Assembly (NCBI GenBank): GCA_046483025.1
Contig: JAWODZ010000249.1
Coordinates: 1-6,470 of the forward strand
From: CAYUAG01 sp046483025
GTDB taxonomy: Bacteria > Zhuqueibacterota > QNDG01 > CAYUAG01
Length of the DNA: 6,470 nucleotides
Direction: 5' to 3'
A program made the position numbers and the translations under genes. This document shows positions 5,477 to 6,470 of this stretch, one piece after another (positions within the stretch are counted from its first letter, which is position 1; the number at the start of each line of letters is the position of its first letter). The notes beneath the pieces are model-generated. The model had not been told where the DNA came from, did no database searches, and saw nothing but the letters and a program-made list of their open reading frames with translations.

Positions 5477-5505
5477 AATATAATATAATCTATACTATTT
5501 GTCAA
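5477..5505 (-). promoter_or_regulatory. Sigma70-type promoter of the regulator-deformylase operon
   Basis: On the minus strand, a perfect -35 TTGACA (5505-5500) is followed by a 17-bp spacer and the -10 TATATT (5482-5477), five of six matching TATAAT. Transcription would start near 5470, about 30 nt before the Fur-family start codon and inside the predicted operator. It is the only strong promoter I see in the window, and no clear terminator appears downstream to position 1. Confidence 0.78.
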
Positions 5506-5676
5506 GTAATAGTGTTATTTTTATTATCAGACTATTTAAATTATGCATACATTAGATTTTCCATCGGAAAAATATTATTGGTATATTATTTGCTTTTATT
5601 AACAAAAATAGGTATTAATATACTGAATGGGAATTATTTTCCTAGTAAATATACTATAAGTAGAAAGATTTTCTCT

Positions 5677-6222
5677 ATGACAAAATTTATATTTCATTTA
5701 ACTATTGTAATGCTTTTATTACCCTTCAAACTTCAGGCTCAGATGGGATTTACTATATATCCTTCAGAATATCAGGTTAAAGCGAAATATCTATATAATT
5801 TCACCAGATTTGTTGACTGGCCGGATCAGACTTTTTCGCATCCTGATTCCCCGTTTATTATTGGCATCCTGGGAGAAGATCCGTTTGGTATAGATCTGGA
5901 TAAAACAGTTGAGGGTAAAAAAATCAAAAACAGAAATTTTATAATTAAACGTTTTAAAAAGTTCAATGATTTAAAGTATTGTCATATACTGTATATTGGT
6001 ATAGATGATCATGGAAAAAGAAAAAAAATCATTAAAAAATTAAGTGATAGAAATATTTTAACAGTAAGTGATAAAAAAAATTTTGCTCAAAATGGCGGTA
6101 TAATAAATTTTATTATTAAAGATAAAAAAATACGTTTCCAGATTAACTTTCAAGCAGCACAAGAATCAAACATTCAAATCAGTTCAAAGATTTTAAGGCA
6201 GGCAGATATAATAAATAACTGA
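5677..6222 (+). CDS. YfiR/DUF4154 family periplasmic protein
   Basis: This 181-residue protein is recognised as YfiR-like by EYQVKAKYLYNFTRFVDWP (31-49), FIIGILGEDPF (60-70), YCHILYIG (101-108), GGIINFII (140-147) and RFQINFQAAQESNIQISSKI (153-172). An N-terminal signal peptide (basic start, hydrophobic core VMLLL, LQA|Q at about 21/22) places it in the periplasm. In Pseudomonas, YfiR represses the membrane diguanylate cyclase YfiN and is released by redox or envelope stress. Pseudomonas YfiR has two disulfides, but here only one cysteine (C102) remains in the mature part, so that redox switch cannot work the same way within one chain. I chose ATG 5677 because it begins the signal peptide; the frame is open from GTG 5512, but those 55 extra residues look like AT-rich noncoding sequence. 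The ribosome binding site is weak (AGAAAG). The next gene, 21 nt on, encodes a likely membrane partner. Confidence 0.87.
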   Translation: MTKFIFHLTIVMLLLPFKLQAQMGFTIYPSEYQVKAKYLYNFTRFVDWPDQTFSHPDSPFIIGILGEDPFGIDLDKTVEGKKIKNRNFIIKRFKKFNDLKYCHILYIGIDDHGKRKKIIKKLSDRNILTVSDKKNFAQNGGIINFIIKDKKIRFQINFQAAQESNIQISSKILRQADIINN

Positions 6223-6243
6223 AAAAATGCAACATAATTATTT

Positions 6244-6470
6244 ATGAATATTTTTAAAACATTATTAATTAAACAAAAGCTGACTCTAATAATTATTATA
6301 ATCAGTACTACTGCAACACTCCTTGCCTGTTCAGCTTTAATAATTTATGACCACATCACACTCCGCAATACCATGAAACGTAATCTTAACATGCTGGCTC
6401 AAATAATTGGACGGAACAGTATAGCTGCACTGATCTTTGAAAATGAAAAAGATGCAAAGGAAAATCTGGA
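6244..6470 (+). CDS. Membrane sensor protein with CHASE8-like N-terminus (C-terminus cut by window edge)
   Basis: Seventy-five complete codons are visible. After a short basic cytoplasmic start (MNIFKTLLIKQK) comes one transmembrane segment (about 13-36, TLIIIIISTTATLLA onward). Residues from about 40 (RNTMKRNLNMLAQIIGRNS, then AALIFENEKDA) match the start of the CHASE8 periplasmic sensor domain, which typically has the pattern LA-x-IIG-x-NS-x-AAL-x-F-x-(D/E). CHASE8 proteins are usually diguanylate cyclases (GGDEF) or histidine kinases with HAMP linkers; the output domain lies outside the window, so the type cannot be stated. Position 21 nt after a YfiR-family gene fits the YfiR-YfiN pattern, in which the periplasmic protein binds the sensor's periplasmic domain. 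The ATG at 6244 lacks a clear ribosome binding site, so translation may depend on the upstream gene. Confidence 0.8.
   Translation, partial: MNIFKTLLIKQKLTLIIIIISTTATLLACSALIIYDHITLRNTMKRNLNMLAQIIGRNSIAALIFENEKDAKENL

Noticed and set aside
4424..5533. 13-base direct repeat TTATTATCAGACT near 4424 and 5521
   Set aside because: Short AT-rich match without flanking similarity, duplicated target sites or further copies; probably chance.
5596..5655. Promoter for the YfiR-like gene (TATACT at 5619-5624 or 5650-5655)
   Set aside because: Several -10-like hexamers exist, but none has a convincing -35 at 16-18 bp in this very AT-rich stretch.
5512..5676. N-terminal extension of the YfiR-like gene from GTG 5512
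   Set aside because: No ribosome binding site, composition typical of AT-rich noncoding DNA, and it would place 55 residues ahead of a good signal peptide.
6227..6247. Six-codon leader ORF (MQHNYL) overlapping the sensor ATG by ATGA
   Set aside because: Too short to separate from chance and without a ribosome binding site; the overlap is only a curiosity.

Overview
The window is AT-rich (roughly one third G+C by eye) and comes from a Gram-negative bacterium, most likely an anaerobe or microaerophile. The evidence is a periplasmic YfiR-family protein with a signal peptide beside a membrane sensor start, together with several [4Fe-4S] proteins and an old-yellow-enzyme oxidoreductase with an Fe-S cluster. 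A low-GC member of the Desulfobacterota (former Deltaproteobacteria) fits this mix, but the sequence shown does not prove it.

From about 5505 down to 1, everything reads leftward on the minus strand and looks like one long operon. A clear sigma70-type promoter (TTGACA, 17 bp, TATATT) overlaps a double 7-1-7 Fur-type operator. It drives, in order: a Fur/PerR-family regulator (4967-5440), peptide deformylase (4464-4946), a class I SAM methyltransferase (3744-4415) preceded by or continuous with a 37-codon reading frame (4351-4464), a DUF169 protein (3139-3747), a 619-residue FMN/[4Fe-4S]/FAD oxidoreductase of the 2,4-dienoyl-CoA reductase type (1267-3126), a two-cluster ferredoxin with a helical tail (809-1168), a thioredoxin-fold protein without a CGPC motif (380-730), a decayed ferredoxin remnant (301-375), and a second two-cluster ferredoxin cut by the window edge (1-238). 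Several junctions are coupled: a TAATG overlap at deformylase/37-codon frame, an ATGA overlap at methyltransferase/DUF169, and a DUF169 stop codon inside the ribosome binding site of the oxidoreductase. From 1266 leftward the gaps grow to 78-141 nt.

Divergently, on the plus strand, lie a YfiR/DUF4154 periplasmic protein (5677-6222) and the N-terminus of a membrane sensor with a CHASE8-like start (6244-6470, cut). This resembles the YfiR-YfiN arrangement, in which a periplasmic protein controls an inner-membrane signalling enzyme.

Inferred joint function: ferredoxin(s) and the thioredoxin-like protein could form an electron-transfer set with the flavin oxidoreductase, under a metal- or peroxide-responsive repressor. 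Substrates of the oxidoreductase, the methyltransferase and the DUF169 protein cannot be read from the sequence. The least explained points are the noncanonical thioredoxin site, the frame change at the methyltransferase start, the ferredoxin remnant, and the PerR-like ligand set in the Fur homologue.
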